A stretch of DNA of 64,000 nt from Chromatocurvus sp046260765 (GTDB lineage: Bacteria > Pseudomonadota > Gammaproteobacteria > Pseudomonadales > Halieaceae), in the NCBI GenBank assembly GCA_046260765.1, contig JBHEOO010000013.1, positions 1 to 64,000 on the forward strand, given 5' to 3'. The position numbers and the translations under genes were made by a program. The notes under the pieces are model-generated. The model was given only the letters and a program-made list of their open reading frames with translations, ran no database searches and was not told the DNA's origin. How positions within the stretch are numbered: the first letter of the stretch is position 1; each line of letters opens with the position of its first letter. Positions 8,036 to 16,712 of this stretch are shown one piece after another.

Positions 8036-8917
8036 ATGGCAAGAATAATGGTGATAGCAGACCGGAAAGGGCCCTGCGTGGCGACGACGCGCGGCCTTGC
8101 GCTGGCAAATGCACTGGGTTGCTCGGTAGAAATTGTCGCCTTTACCTATGCGTCCCTACGACGTCTGGGTATCCCACGGAAAGAGCAGACAGCCGTGAAG
8201 CGAAGCATGCTCGATCGCCGCGAACAAGTGCTACGCGAACAGATTGATCGGGAAACGCCCACGGGCACCCGCGTGGGACTGCGCGTTGTCTGGATGAAAG
8301 ATATCGCCCCCTGGGTGATACAGCGAACCGAATCGAGAGACTATGACTACCTGGTGAAAACCGCCCATCACAGCGCGTCAGCTTCCTACACCTCCACGGA
8401 CTGGCAGCTGCTTCGCGAGAGTGCCGCTCCGGTTCTTATCGTTGCCGGAAAGCGCTGGCATCGCCAGCGGCCATTGCTCGTCGCTCTTGATCTCGCCACA
8501 AGGTCAAAAGAAAAACGGTTGCTCAACAGAACCGTTCTCGGTCATGCGACGCGTCTTGCCGAAGCGCTCGACGTGTCGCTATCCTGCATCAGCGCAATGG
8601 AAATTCCCGATCTGCTGACCGATCTCGATGTGCTCGACCCGAACGATTTCACCCGGCGTATGAAGCGGGATATGCAGCCTCACATCACGGAGCTGTCCGA
8701 GGCGTTTTCGCTGCCGACAACCGCCTTTCGCTGTCGGCGCGGGGCCACTGCAGACGTTATTTCGCGCGAGGTGGCGAAAGTGGACGCACAGCTGGTCGTT
8801 ATCGGTACGGTCGGCCGCCGTGGATTGCGGGCAAAGCTCCTTGGCAACACTGCGGAGTCGGTACTGCAAAGCCTGTCCACCGACGTCCTTGCCGTGCGTC
8901 CGCCGGTAGAAAAATGA
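8036..8917 (+). CDS. Tandem-domain universal stress protein (UspE-like)
   Basis: A 293-residue protein of two Usp domains in tandem. The C-terminal copy keeps the nucleotide-binding loop pattern (VIGTVGRRGLRAKLLGNTAESVL); the N-terminal copy is degenerate at the corresponding place (HHSASASYTSTDWQLLR). Two-domain UspE-type proteins are cytosolic and stress-related, with no enzymatic role shown. AAGGAGA gives a strong ribosome site. Its stop codon lies inside the Pho-box-like sequence that precedes ppk. Confidence 0.88.
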   Translation: MARIMVIADRKGPCVATTRGLALANALGCSVEIVAFTYASLRRLGIPRKEQTAVKRSMLDRREQVLREQIDRETPTGTRVGLRVVWMKDIAPWVIQRTESRDYDYLVKTAHHSASASYTSTDWQLLRESAAPVLIVAGKRWHRQRPLLVALDLATRSKEKRLLNRTVLGHATRLAEALDVSLSCISAMEIPDLLTDLDVLDPNDFTRRMKRDMQPHITELSEAFSLPTTAFRCRRGATADVISREVAKVDAQLVVIGTVGRRGLRAKLLGNTAESVLQSLSTDVLAVRPPVEK

Positions 8918-8931
8918 CAGAAATATGACAA
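8914..8931 (-). promoter_or_regulatory. Pho-box-like direct repeat upstream of ppk1
   Basis: Read on the minus strand this is TTGTCAT, 4 bases, CTGTCAT: two 7-bp half sites with the 11-bp period of the PhoB box (consensus CTGTCAT). It lies 98 bp before ppk1 and overlaps the stop of the Usp gene. Its orientation is opposite to ppk1, which is atypical, since PhoB half sites normally point towards the regulated gene. Confidence 0.55.
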
Positions 8932-9028
8932 TTTTCTGCAGGGGTACTCAGGGGGGGGCCGATCACCTACTGTTGTGCGTTCATCGAATTGATACATCGC
9001 CGGAAAGGGCACTGCAACGGACACGACC

Positions 9029-11173
9029 ATGACGACTAACCCTATTCAGCCAAGGCTGGCCGACCTCGACGAAAACCTGTTCATGCCGCGGGAACTCAGC
9101 TGGCTGTCGTTCAACGCCCGGGTGCTCCAGGAGGCCGCGGATGAGACTGTCCCGGAAATCCAGCGGCTGCGCTTCCTCGGGATTTTCTCCAACAATCTCG
9201 ATGAGTTTTTCCGGGTGCGGGTCGCGGAGGTGCGCCGCTTGATCTCCGTTTCCTCCGGCGCCACTCGACAGCAGGCAAAGGATCTCCTCACGGCCATTCA
9301 GGAGCGGGTTTTCGAATCCCAGGAAGAGTTCGAAAAAGTTTACAACGATGTCATGCAGGCTCTGCAGCGACGGCGTATCTACATGATCAACGAGAGTCAG
9401 CTGGAGCCCAATCAGGCAGACTACGTGCAGGCATTCTTCACGGCGACCGTGCTGCCGGAGCTCGATCCGGTTCTGTTTTACGATGGCCAGCCGATACCCG
9501 CGCTCAATGATGAATCGCTGTATCTCGCCGTTGATATGCTGTCCGGGGGGAAGCACACCTATGCACTGGTCGAGGTGCCGACCGATCGCATGAATCGCTT
9601 CGTCGAGATACCGAGGCGAAAGGGCAAGTCGGGTCGTGTCTTTATCGCGCTCGACAATGTGATCCGTTCCTGTCTGCCGCAGATGTTTCGGGGCATTCTG
9701 CCTATCGAGGAAGCCTCGGCCTTCTGCTTTAAGTTCTCCCGCGACGCCGAGATAGAGCTCGACGCCGGCATCACCGAGAGTCTTATCGAGAAAATGGCGC
9801 ACAGCCTGAAACAGCGCCAGCGTGCTGACCCGGTGCGCTTCGTCTACGATGCCGATATGCCGAAGCGATTGCTGGATTTCCTGATTACGCGCTTTGATCT
9901 CGGCCGTTACGACAGCCTGATTCCGGGCGGACGCTACCACAACTCCAAGGATTTCATGGATTTCCCGAGGGTAGGGCCAAAGTACCTCGAGCTGCAGCCC
10001 ATCGAGCCAGTGCGCATTCCCAGCCTCGACGATTCGCGAAGCATATTCTCGGAGATTCGCGAGCGGGACATTCTGCTCTACTACCCCTATCACCCTTTCG
10101 ATTACATTATCGATCTGCTGAAAACGGCGGCGTTGGACCCGCAGGTGGATTCCATCAAGATCTGTCTGTACCGCGTTGCTCGCGAATCGCGGGTGGTCGA
10201 CGCGTTAGTGAATGCCGTGGCTAACGGCAAGCGGGTGCGCGCCGTGGTGGAGCTTGCCGCCCGCTTCGACGAATCCGCAAATATCCGCTGGGCGCGAAAG
10301 CTGACCGAAGGCGGCATCGAAGTCATATTCGGTATTCCCGGGCTGAAAGTGCATAGCAAACTGCTTCTCATCGAACGCAGGGAGCCGCACGGTCTTGCCT
10401 ACTACAGCCATATCGGTACCGGTAACTTCAATGAAAAGACCGCGCAGCTTTACACAGATTTCGCCTTGCTGACTTACGATCAGGTCATCGGCGAGGATGT
10501 TGCCAATGTTTTCGATTTCCTGAAGTTCACCTATAAGCGCCCGGACTATCGGCGGCTCCTGGTGTCGCCGCACTCAACCCGGCCTGCGCTGATCAGGATG
10601 ATCGACCGGGAAATAGAGCACGCCCATGCCGGTCGCCGCGCTGCGATGACGCTGAAGTGCAACAACCTGGTCGACAAGCAGCTGTCCCTGAAGCTGTATG
10701 AGGCCAGTGCCGCCGGAGTGGAAGTCCGGCTGATAGTTCGCGGCATGTGCTCGCTGCTGCCCGAGCTTGCGGGTACCTCCGACAACATCAAGGCGATCAG
10801 TATCGTTGATCGCTATCTTGAGCATCCGCGCCTGTACGTGTTTTACAACGGTGGGGATCCGCGTTATCTGATCGGGTCTGCCGACCTGATGACCCGCAAC
10901 CTCGATTACCGGGTCGAGGTGCTGTGCCCGGTGAACGATCCCGCGGCCAAAACCATGCTGCAGGATATTCTGGATCAGCAATGGCATGATAATGAACGCG
11001 CGCGCATTCTCGACCCCGCGCAGCGCAATACCATGGTCAAGCGGCGTAAAAAGGCCGCCAGTATCCGCTCCCAGGAGTCGATTCTGCGTTATCTCGAGAC
11101 CGGTAAGTTGCCGCGCTACCCGCGTTCCAACATGAAGAAAGCGATTCAGCGGCAGAAACCGGGTAAGACATGA
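9029..11173 (+). CDS. ppk1: Polyphosphate kinase 1
   Basis: A 714-residue PPK1 that polymerises the gamma phosphate of ATP into inorganic polyphosphate at the inner membrane. The N-terminal domain begins with ELSWLSFNARVLQEA and NNLDEFFRVRVAEVR. The catalytic phospholipase-D-like half holds the phosphorylated histidine in KVHSKLLLIERR (His 442) and the second histidine in YLEHPRLYVF (His 599); SHIGTGNFNE is also present. Length is normal for the family. No ppx follows; a DUF808 gene starts 33 bp downstream. A Pho-box-like sequence upstream suggests phosphate control. Confidence 0.96.
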   Translation: MTTNPIQPRLADLDENLFMPRELSWLSFNARVLQEAADETVPEIQRLRFLGIFSNNLDEFFRVRVAEVRRLISVSSGATRQQAKDLLTAIQERVFESQEEFEKVYNDVMQALQRRRIYMINESQLEPNQADYVQAFFTATVLPELDPVLFYDGQPIPALNDESLYLAVDMLSGGKHTYALVEVPTDRMNRFVEIPRRKGKSGRVFIALDNVIRSCLPQMFRGILPIEEASAFCFKFSRDAEIELDAGITESLIEKMAHSLKQRQRADPVRFVYDADMPKRLLDFLITRFDLGRYDSLIPGGRYHNSKDFMDFPRVGPKYLELQPIEPVRIPSLDDSRSIFSEIRERDILLYYPYHPFDYIIDLLKTAALDPQVDSIKICLYRVARESRVVDALVNAVANGKRVRAVVELAARFDESANIRWARKLTEGGIEVIFGIPGLKVHSKLLLIERREPHGLAYYSHIGTGNFNEKTAQLYTDFALLTYDQVIGEDVANVFDFLKFTYKRPDYRRLLVSPHSTRPALIRMIDREIEHAHAGRRAAMTLKCNNLVDKQLSLKLYEASAAGVEVRLIVRGMCSLLPELAGTSDNIKAISIVDRYLEHPRLYVFYNGGDPRYLIGSADLMTRNLDYRVEVLCPVNDPAAKTMLQDILDQQWHDNERARILDPAQRNTMVKRRKKAASIRSQESILRYLETGKLPRYPRSNMKKAIQRQKPGKT

Positions 11174-11206
11174 TTATTATGCTGAAGCCTGACAGGAGCG
11201 AGTGAC

Positions 11207-12148
11207 ATGGCAGGCGGAAGCCTTTTATTACTGATTGATGACATCGCTGCGCTTCTCGACGATGTCGCGGTGATGTCGAAAATTGCGGCGAGAAAAACCG
11301 CCGGCGTGCTGGGCGATGATCTGGCAGTGAATGCCGAGAAGGTCACCGGAGTCAGGGCCGAACGGGAACTGCCGGTCGTCTGGGCGGTGGCCAAGGGCTC
11401 ATTGCTGAACAAGTGCATGCTGGTGCCCTTGGCATTATTGATTGCGGCTTTTGCGCCCTGGCTTATCACGCCACTGCTGATCGCTGGCGGACTTTACCTG
11501 TGTTACGAGGGCGCCGACAAAGTCTGGCACGTGCTGTTTCACTCCCGGGCCGAGCGCGATGCTGAGCGGCGGGAGCGACTTGCTCCCCTGGCAGAACCGG
11601 ATGTCAATCCCCGCGAGCTGGAAAAGACAAAGATACGTGGCGCAATCCGCACCGATTTTATTCTGTCCGGCGAGATTATCGTTATTACGCTGGGCATAGT
11701 AGCGGGCGAGCCTCTCGCCACAAGGGCAGGCGTGCTGATCGCGATTGCGCTGCTGATGACCATTGGCGTGTACGGACTGGTCGGCGCCATCGTCAAGCTG
11801 GATGATATTGGGCGTTATCTGGTGGCGCGCGATTCGGTCGGGGTGCTCGCAAGATCCGGGCGTTTGATCGGACGCGCATTGCTGGCGTTTGCGCCGTGGT
11901 TGATGCATGCACTTTCCATCGTCGGTACAGCGGCAATGTTTCTGGTCGGTGGCGGTATTCTTGGGCATGGTGTCCCCTTAATTCACCACGCGTTTGAAAG
12001 GGTCCTCGGCGGATTTAGCGAGGGTGCGCTCGAGGTACTGGCGTCCACGGCGCTGGCCGGCGTTCTGGGGCTGGTCAGCGGCTTGCTGGTGCTTGTTATT
12101 GTCAGTCTGGGTGGCAGGTTGGTCTCGGGTGCGCGCACCGCTGCATAA
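11207..12148 (+). CDS. DUF808 inner-membrane protein (YedI family)
   Basis: A 313-residue membrane protein of the DUF808 family. It opens with the family signature AGGSLLLLIDDIAALLDDVAVMSK, followed by about five to six hydrophobic segments (for example MLVPLALLIAAFAPWLITPLL, EIIVITLGIVAG, VLGLVSGLLVLVIV). The function of the family is unknown. An AGGAG ribosome site precedes the ATG, and the 33-bp gap suggests cotranscription with ppk1. Its 3' end abuts the leftward HerA-like remnant. Confidence 0.9.
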   Translation: MAGGSLLLLIDDIAALLDDVAVMSKIAARKTAGVLGDDLAVNAEKVTGVRAERELPVVWAVAKGSLLNKCMLVPLALLIAAFAPWLITPLLIAGGLYLCYEGADKVWHVLFHSRAERDAERRERLAPLAEPDVNPRELEKTKIRGAIRTDFILSGEIIVITLGIVAGEPLATRAGVLIAIALLMTIGVYGLVGAIVKLDDIGRYLVARDSVGVLARSGRLIGRALLAFAPWLMHALSIVGTAAMFLVGGGILGHGVPLIHHAFERVLGGFSEGALEVLASTALAGVLGLVSGLLVLVIVSLGGRLVSGARTAA

Positions 12149-12151
12149 CAC

Positions 12152-12530
12152 ACCTTCTCGCTCGAGCATGAGCAATCGTCGCAGAATGGCGTCCACCGGA
12201 GCGCGTGCGATGCCAATACCCGCCGGTAAATCCTTGCTGTGCTCGGCCAGGAATTTAAGTGAGATCCGCAGGTCATTCAGATCCACCAGCAGCATGCCTT
12301 CTGAGTCGGCAAACTCGAACACCAGAGTGAGAACACCCTCCTGAGTGTCATTAAGGTCGAGCAGTCGCGCGAGCAACTGGGGTCCCATCTTTGAAATGCT
12401 CGTGCGTATGGGCGTTCCCGACTCTGCGAACACGTCCCAGAATGCCACGGGATAGCCGGTCTGCGAGTTGTGGGGGATGTTTATTCTCGCGACGCGCTCG
12501 TCGATTTTCGGTTGTGGGGTTCCTGGCACT
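12152..12530 (-). pseudogene. Remnant of a HerA-like/YjgR (DUF853) ATPase
   Basis: On the minus strand a continuous frame encodes a segment closely resembling an internal part of E. coli YjgR: KIDERVARINI, then GYPVAFWDVFAESG, MGPQLLARLLDLNDTQEGVL, LLVDLNDLRI, and a final RRLLMLEREG. This corresponds roughly to residues 75-165 of a protein of about 500 residues. The Walker A region that should precede it is missing because the frame loses similarity near 12530. The C-terminal two thirds (Walker B, arginine finger) are missing because the DUF808 gene begins immediately. With both ends gone it cannot be a working ATPase; I read it as a deletion relic. Confidence 0.8.
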
Positions 12531-12599
12531 GGGTACCGTGGCCTGCCGCCGAAGCGGCGTGGATTTCTGCAATCCAGTCATTCTTGGGTCGGGTCGTTC

Positions 12600-14267
12600 T
12601 TACCGCGTTGCTGCCGGCCGGACTTTGGACGTAGCCTTTGGCTTGGTTTTGGGCTTGGCCCTGGCTTTGGGTTTGGCCCTGGCTTTGGGGGCGACTCTGG
12701 TTTTTGGTGCCTTTTTGGGCTTCGTAGTCGCCCTGGTCTTTGTCGCTTTCTTTGTCCTCGTCCTGCTCCTGGCCTCGCTCTTGACCACAGCAGCCGCGTT
12801 TTTCCCTGCAGCTGTACTCCGGGCAGCCGTTCCCGCACCTGAGGTGGATTGCTTCTTCGCAGTAGGCTGTGCCAGCCCTGCAACCTCTTCAAGTTCCTGC
12901 AGCGATTCCTCCAGATGGTCGATAATACGCTGTATCTGCGGCAGCGATCGCCGGCAGGCGACCACGCCAAAATCCAGGTTTTCGTGATAGCTGATCATTG
13001 TGATGTTCATGGCGAAACCGTCAAACACAATGGAAGCGGGATACATGCCATCCAGGCTGGCGCCGTTCCAGTAGAGCTTCTCCCGCGGCCCTGGCACGTT
13101 GGAAACAACCGTGGAGAAGGCCGGCAGTCGCGCGGAGAGGCCGAGCAGGAAAGTGATCAGGGAGGGCAGCTGGGTCAGCTGCATGAACAGGTTGGCCTCC
13201 GCAGGGTTCAGCTCGCGCAGCAGGTCCTTCCCGGCCTGCATTGAGCCCTGGATGCGGCGCAGGCGCTTTTCCGGGTCGTGTACATTGGTGGCCATGTCGG
13301 CAGTAATGAAACCGACGGCGTTGGTCGAGTCCAGGTCGCCTTTCTGGCGCAGCGACACCGGCGCCATGGCTTTCAGGGAGTGCAGCGGCAGTTCGTCCCG
13401 GTTCAGCAGGTAGCGGCGCAGTGCCCCGGAGCACATCGCCAGGACCACGTCGTTGACGGTAGCTCCCATGACCTTGCTGACGCCGCGTACCCGGCTGAAA
13501 GCAAATGACTGGGCGACGAAGCGCCGGGCGCCTGAGACGCGTGTATTAATAGAAGTCCTGGGCACATTGTGCCATGGCACGGCGAGATTGCCGCTGCGCC
13601 CGAAGAAGGCGCCGCCAAAGCGCCGCATGGCTGTGGCAAGGTGGACCCCGGAATCGTACTGCTGTTTGAGCGCTTCCAACACGTTGCGCAATTCACGCTT
13701 TTGCGGCGGTTTTTGCGCAGGATTGCGGTTGCCAAAACGCAGCTGCTTGTAGTGCTCGTAGGCCTCGAGCGAGTAGGGCGCATAGCCGCGGTCGTCTGGG
13801 TCGGTCGAGCACATACTGCGGGTCACGTGCATCGAGCCGACGCCATCAATGGCGGCATGGTGAACCTTGTTGTACACCGCAAACTGCCGGTTCTGCAGGC
13901 CCTCGATCAGGTGCAGTTCCCACATGGGGCGAGTGCGGTCGAGCAGCGTGGTGTGCAGGCGTGAGGCCAGGGCAAACAGCTCACGGTAGCGGCCCGGGGC
14001 GGGCAGCGCGCTGTGGCGAACGTGGTAGTCCATGTCCATCTGCTCATCTTTACGCCAGAACAGCCCGGTGCGGCCGGTCACGGGATACTCGGCAAAGGGT
14101 TGCCGGAATTCCGTGGTCGCCCGCAGCATCTCGGCCAGGTCCTGAAGGAAATGCCGCTCGTCCGCACCTTCGGGCAAGGTGAACAGGTTGACACCGCCGA
14201 CGTGCATGGGCGTTTCCCGCTTTTCCAGCATCAGGAAGCCCGCACTGGTCAGGTCGATTCGACGCAT
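12600..14267 (-). CDS. Wax ester synthase/diacylglycerol acyltransferase with histone-like basic tail
   Basis: A 555-residue WS/DGAT enzyme, which esterifies acyl-CoA to fatty alcohols or diacylglycerol to make neutral storage lipid. The catalytic HHxxxDG motif is HHAAIDG at residues 136-142; further family motifs include PLHSLKAMAPVSLR, NVPGPREKLYWNGA and the C-terminal FGVVACRR. The start at 14267 is preferred because GGAG lies 7 bp upstream. After about residue 469 comes an unusual tail of some 86 residues made of Lys, Arg, Ala, Pro and Thr (29 basic residues, one acidic), with short repeats such as KARAKPKARAKPK. Ordinary WS/DGATs end before this. The matching DNA (about 12603-12860) is an imperfect tandem repeat. 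Confidence 0.92.
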   Translation of the reverse strand: MRRIDLTSAGFLMLEKRETPMHVGGVNLFTLPEGADERHFLQDLAEMLRATTEFRQPFAEYPVTGRTGLFWRKDEQMDMDYHVRHSALPAPGRYRELFALASRLHTTLLDRTRPMWELHLIEGLQNRQFAVYNKVHHAAIDGVGSMHVTRSMCSTDPDDRGYAPYSLEAYEHYKQLRFGNRNPAQKPPQKRELRNVLEALKQQYDSGVHLATAMRRFGGAFFGRSGNLAVPWHNVPRTSINTRVSGARRFVAQSFAFSRVRGVSKVMGATVNDVVLAMCSGALRRYLLNRDELPLHSLKAMAPVSLRQKGDLDSTNAVGFITADMATNVHDPEKRLRRIQGSMQAGKDLLRELNPAEANLFMQLTQLPSLITFLLGLSARLPAFSTVVSNVPGPREKLYWNGASLDGMYPASIVFDGFAMNITMISYHENLDFGVVACRRSLPQIQRIIDHLEESLQELEEVAGLAQPTAKKQSTSGAGTAARSTAAGKNAAAVVKSEARSRTRTKKATKTRATTKPKKAPKTRVAPKARAKPKARAKPKTKPKATSKVRPAATR

Positions 14268-14336
14268 CTGGAGTCTCCACACAGTTCATTGTTATAGCCG
14301 GCAGTGTAGCGCAGGCGGGGTAGCTGTGGAGGGTGG

Positions 14337-16538
14337 TTGGAAAAATTTAACCCTCATTATCTGTATCGCCACCCGCTGTCTGCTGCCTGGACTTGGCTGC
14401 GGACCACGAGCGAGGTACTGTTGAGAAGTCTTGAAGGCATGGAGCTCTGCGTGCGGTCTGTCGGAAAGTCTGGACCCCCACCTTTTGGTGACGTTGCGAC
14501 GCCTTGCGGCACCCGCTCGACCTGGATTTCACGTATCGCTGGCCGTGCTAGCGTAGCGGTTGCTGCGGTAGTACTGCCAGTGCCCTCTGCTGTTGCCACG
14601 ACAGAACCGTCCGCTGCCACGCAGCGCGCGCTGGCGTCGGATTTGTCGGCGCGGCTGGCAGAGCACGCGGCCCTGCTCACCGTTTCGGCCCTGCTGTTGC
14701 TGGCGATAGCGCTGGGTGTGGCTTACTCAACGATCACCACCCTGCGTCTCGCGGCTACAACCGCCCGACTGAAATCGATTATGGATGCCTCGGACATGGG
14801 CACATGGGAATGGCATGTGCCCAGTGGACGCATCCGCGTGGATCAGCGCTGGGCGTCGATGGTGGGCTATGCAGTCGATGAAATCGAACGCGATATCGGT
14901 GCCTGGAACCGTCTTCTGCATCCGGACGATGTCAAACGCTTTGATGAGGCTTTTCAGCGCCACGTTGATGGGCATGACGATCGCTATCAGGTTGAGGTGC
15001 GTTTGCTGCACCGGGATGGTCACTGGGTCTGGATCCACGACGTCGGCCAGGTCGTGGACTGGGGGCGCGATGGCCAACCGCTGTTGATGCGTGGCACTCA
15101 CATGGATATCACGTCTGAGAAAGCCCGAAGTGACCAGATTGACTTTATCGCCCGGCGAGACAGAGTGCTGCTTTTGCTCTCGAATTTGAGTGAGGACCGA
15201 TCAGAGCATGATTTTGCCCAGGCCGCCCTCCAGCGTCTCGAAGATCTGACCGGCAGCCGCATTTCGTTCCTGCATTTTGTCAATGAAGATAGTCAGGAAG
15301 TTGAACTGATTGCCTGGTCCCGACGCACGGAGGAGCTGTATTGCAAGGTCGCTGACCTCGCGACCCACTATCCTTTGTCCAGGGCGGGCATTTGGGCCGA
15401 GGGGGTGCGAACGCGAAGCCCGGTTGTCGTGAATGATTACTCGCAGGCGGAGAGGCGCAAGGGGCTCCCGGAGGGCCACTCGGACATGCTGCGATTTGTG
15501 TCGATTCCGCTGACTAAATTTCGCGCCGTGGTGATGGTGATCGGTGTTGGCAACAAGGCGGAGGACTATGACGACCGGGATGTCGAGACCGTGCAGCTGT
15601 TTGCGAACGAAATATTGCGGCTGATCCAGCGTGGTCGGAACCAGGCCAGCCTGAAGCAGGCGAGTATGGTCTTCGACTACGCCCGCGAAGGAATCATCGT
15701 CACCGACAGCGCGAACATGATTGTAGATGTGAATCCTGCGTTCGAGAGAATATCCGGTTACGCGAGGTCGGAGGTGCTCGGTGCAGATCCGCGCATGTTT
15801 CGCTCAGGTCGACAGGACGCCTCTTTTTATCGGGATATGTGGGAAGACATCAGTCGCCACGGTATGTGGGAAGGCGAGATCTGGAACCGTCGCAAGAACG
15901 GCGACGTTTATCCACAGCATCTCAATCTCAGCGTAATTCGTGACAGCGCAGGAAATGTTCTCAACCATATCGCGCTTTTTTCGGATATTTCCCTGCAGAA
16001 AAAACAGCAGGACGAACTTCAGCGTCTGGTGCATTACGATGCGTTGACAGGATTGCCCAATCGCATTCTTTGTATCGATCGACTGCAGCAGGCGATGGCG
16101 CAGGTCGCGCGGCACCAGCGAAAGCTGGCGGTTGCATTCATGGACCTGGACGGCTTCAAGGAAGTAAACGATGACTATGGCCATGACATGGGCGATGAGG
16201 TGTTGATAGAAATCGCCGGCCGGCTCAAGGCGGTTCTTCGGGCCGAGGATACAATTGCGCGCCTTGGCGGTGATGAGTTTGTGGCGATTTTCTCGGACTT
16301 TGATCATCTGGCCGTTGTTGAGCCACTCTTGGACCGATTGCTGGCGGCGGCGTCAACACCCTTCGTCATCAGGAATGTGACCATTCAGGTTTCCGCGAGC
16401 ATTGGCGTGTCCCTCTACCCGCGTGACAATAACCATCATCTGCAGCCGGAGCAGCTGGTGCGCGAAGCGGACCAGGCGATGTACCGGGCCAAGAATTCAG
16501 GAAAGAACCGGCTCGCATTTTTCGGTGAGCCGGCATGA
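14337..16538 (+). CDS. Membrane-anchored PAS-GAF-PAS-GGDEF diguanylate cyclase
   Basis: A 733-residue signalling protein predicted to make cyclic di-GMP. The N-terminus has a signal-like hydrophobic stretch (ASVAVAAVVLPVPSAVA) and a transmembrane helix (LLTVSALLLLAIALGVAY, about 117-134). Then follow PAS 1 (about 150-260, WTW-like GTWEWHVPSG), GAF (about 275-435), PAS 2 (about 440-560) and GGDEF (about 570-730). The active site is intact (LGGDEFVAIF, about 643) and an inhibitory I-site RAED lies five residues upstream. No EAL domain. TTG at 14337 has GGAGGG upstream; ATG 14439 is an alternative start. Its stop overlaps the start of the ECF sigma remnant (ATGA). Confidence 0.88.
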   Translation: MEKFNPHYLYRHPLSAAWTWLRTTSEVLLRSLEGMELCVRSVGKSGPPPFGDVATPCGTRSTWISRIAGRASVAVAAVVLPVPSAVATTEPSAATQRALASDLSARLAEHAALLTVSALLLLAIALGVAYSTITTLRLAATTARLKSIMDASDMGTWEWHVPSGRIRVDQRWASMVGYAVDEIERDIGAWNRLLHPDDVKRFDEAFQRHVDGHDDRYQVEVRLLHRDGHWVWIHDVGQVVDWGRDGQPLLMRGTHMDITSEKARSDQIDFIARRDRVLLLLSNLSEDRSEHDFAQAALQRLEDLTGSRISFLHFVNEDSQEVELIAWSRRTEELYCKVADLATHYPLSRAGIWAEGVRTRSPVVVNDYSQAERRKGLPEGHSDMLRFVSIPLTKFRAVVMVIGVGNKAEDYDDRDVETVQLFANEILRLIQRGRNQASLKQASMVFDYAREGIIVTDSANMIVDVNPAFERISGYARSEVLGADPRMFRSGRQDASFYRDMWEDISRHGMWEGEIWNRRKNGDVYPQHLNLSVIRDSAGNVLNHIALFSDISLQKKQQDELQRLVHYDALTGLPNRILCIDRLQQAMAQVARHQRKLAVAFMDLDGFKEVNDDYGHDMGDEVLIEIAGRLKAVLRAEDTIARLGGDEFVAIFSDFDHLAVVEPLLDRLLAAASTPFVIRNVTIQVSASIGVSLYPRDNNHHLQPEQLVREADQAMYRAKNSGKNRLAFFGEPA

Positions 16539-16712
16539 GTGTTGAACATCCGGTCACTGCACTTTTGCAGTCCTGGCGCGCGGGAGAGGAGCAGGCACTC
16601 GACCAGCTCACGCCCCTGGTCTATGAGGAGCAGCGCAAGCGGGCAGGATATTTGTTCAGCAGCGAATCCGCTGTTCATACCCTGCAGCCAACGGCTCTGG
16701 TGAACGAGCTGT
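16535..16712 (+). pseudogene. Truncated ECF sigma factor (TIGR02999-like), N-terminal fragment
   Basis: The first 59 or so codons match the start of ECF sigma factors that travel with TPR Ser/Thr kinases: VTALLQSWRAGEEQALDQLTPLVYEEQRKRAGYLF and then HTLQPTALVNELY, the region 2 beginning. The similarity ends abruptly at NELY and the frame stops at 16741 after a few unrelated residues. Region 2.4 and all of region 4 are missing, so it cannot act as a sigma factor. Its ATG overlaps the stop of the upstream GGDEF gene, suggesting it was once coupled to it. The sequence from 16713 is the end of a different gene. Confidence 0.8.

Noticed and set aside
8981..10093. Open frame of 370 codons antisense to ppk1
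   Set aside because: Shadow of ppk1; would also cover the ppk1 control region.
12391..12987. Plus-strand frame with hydrophobic LGLALALGLALALGATL stretches
   Set aside because: This is the antisense of the Lys/Ala/Pro repeat tail of the wax ester synthase, so the apparent membrane helices are an artefact.
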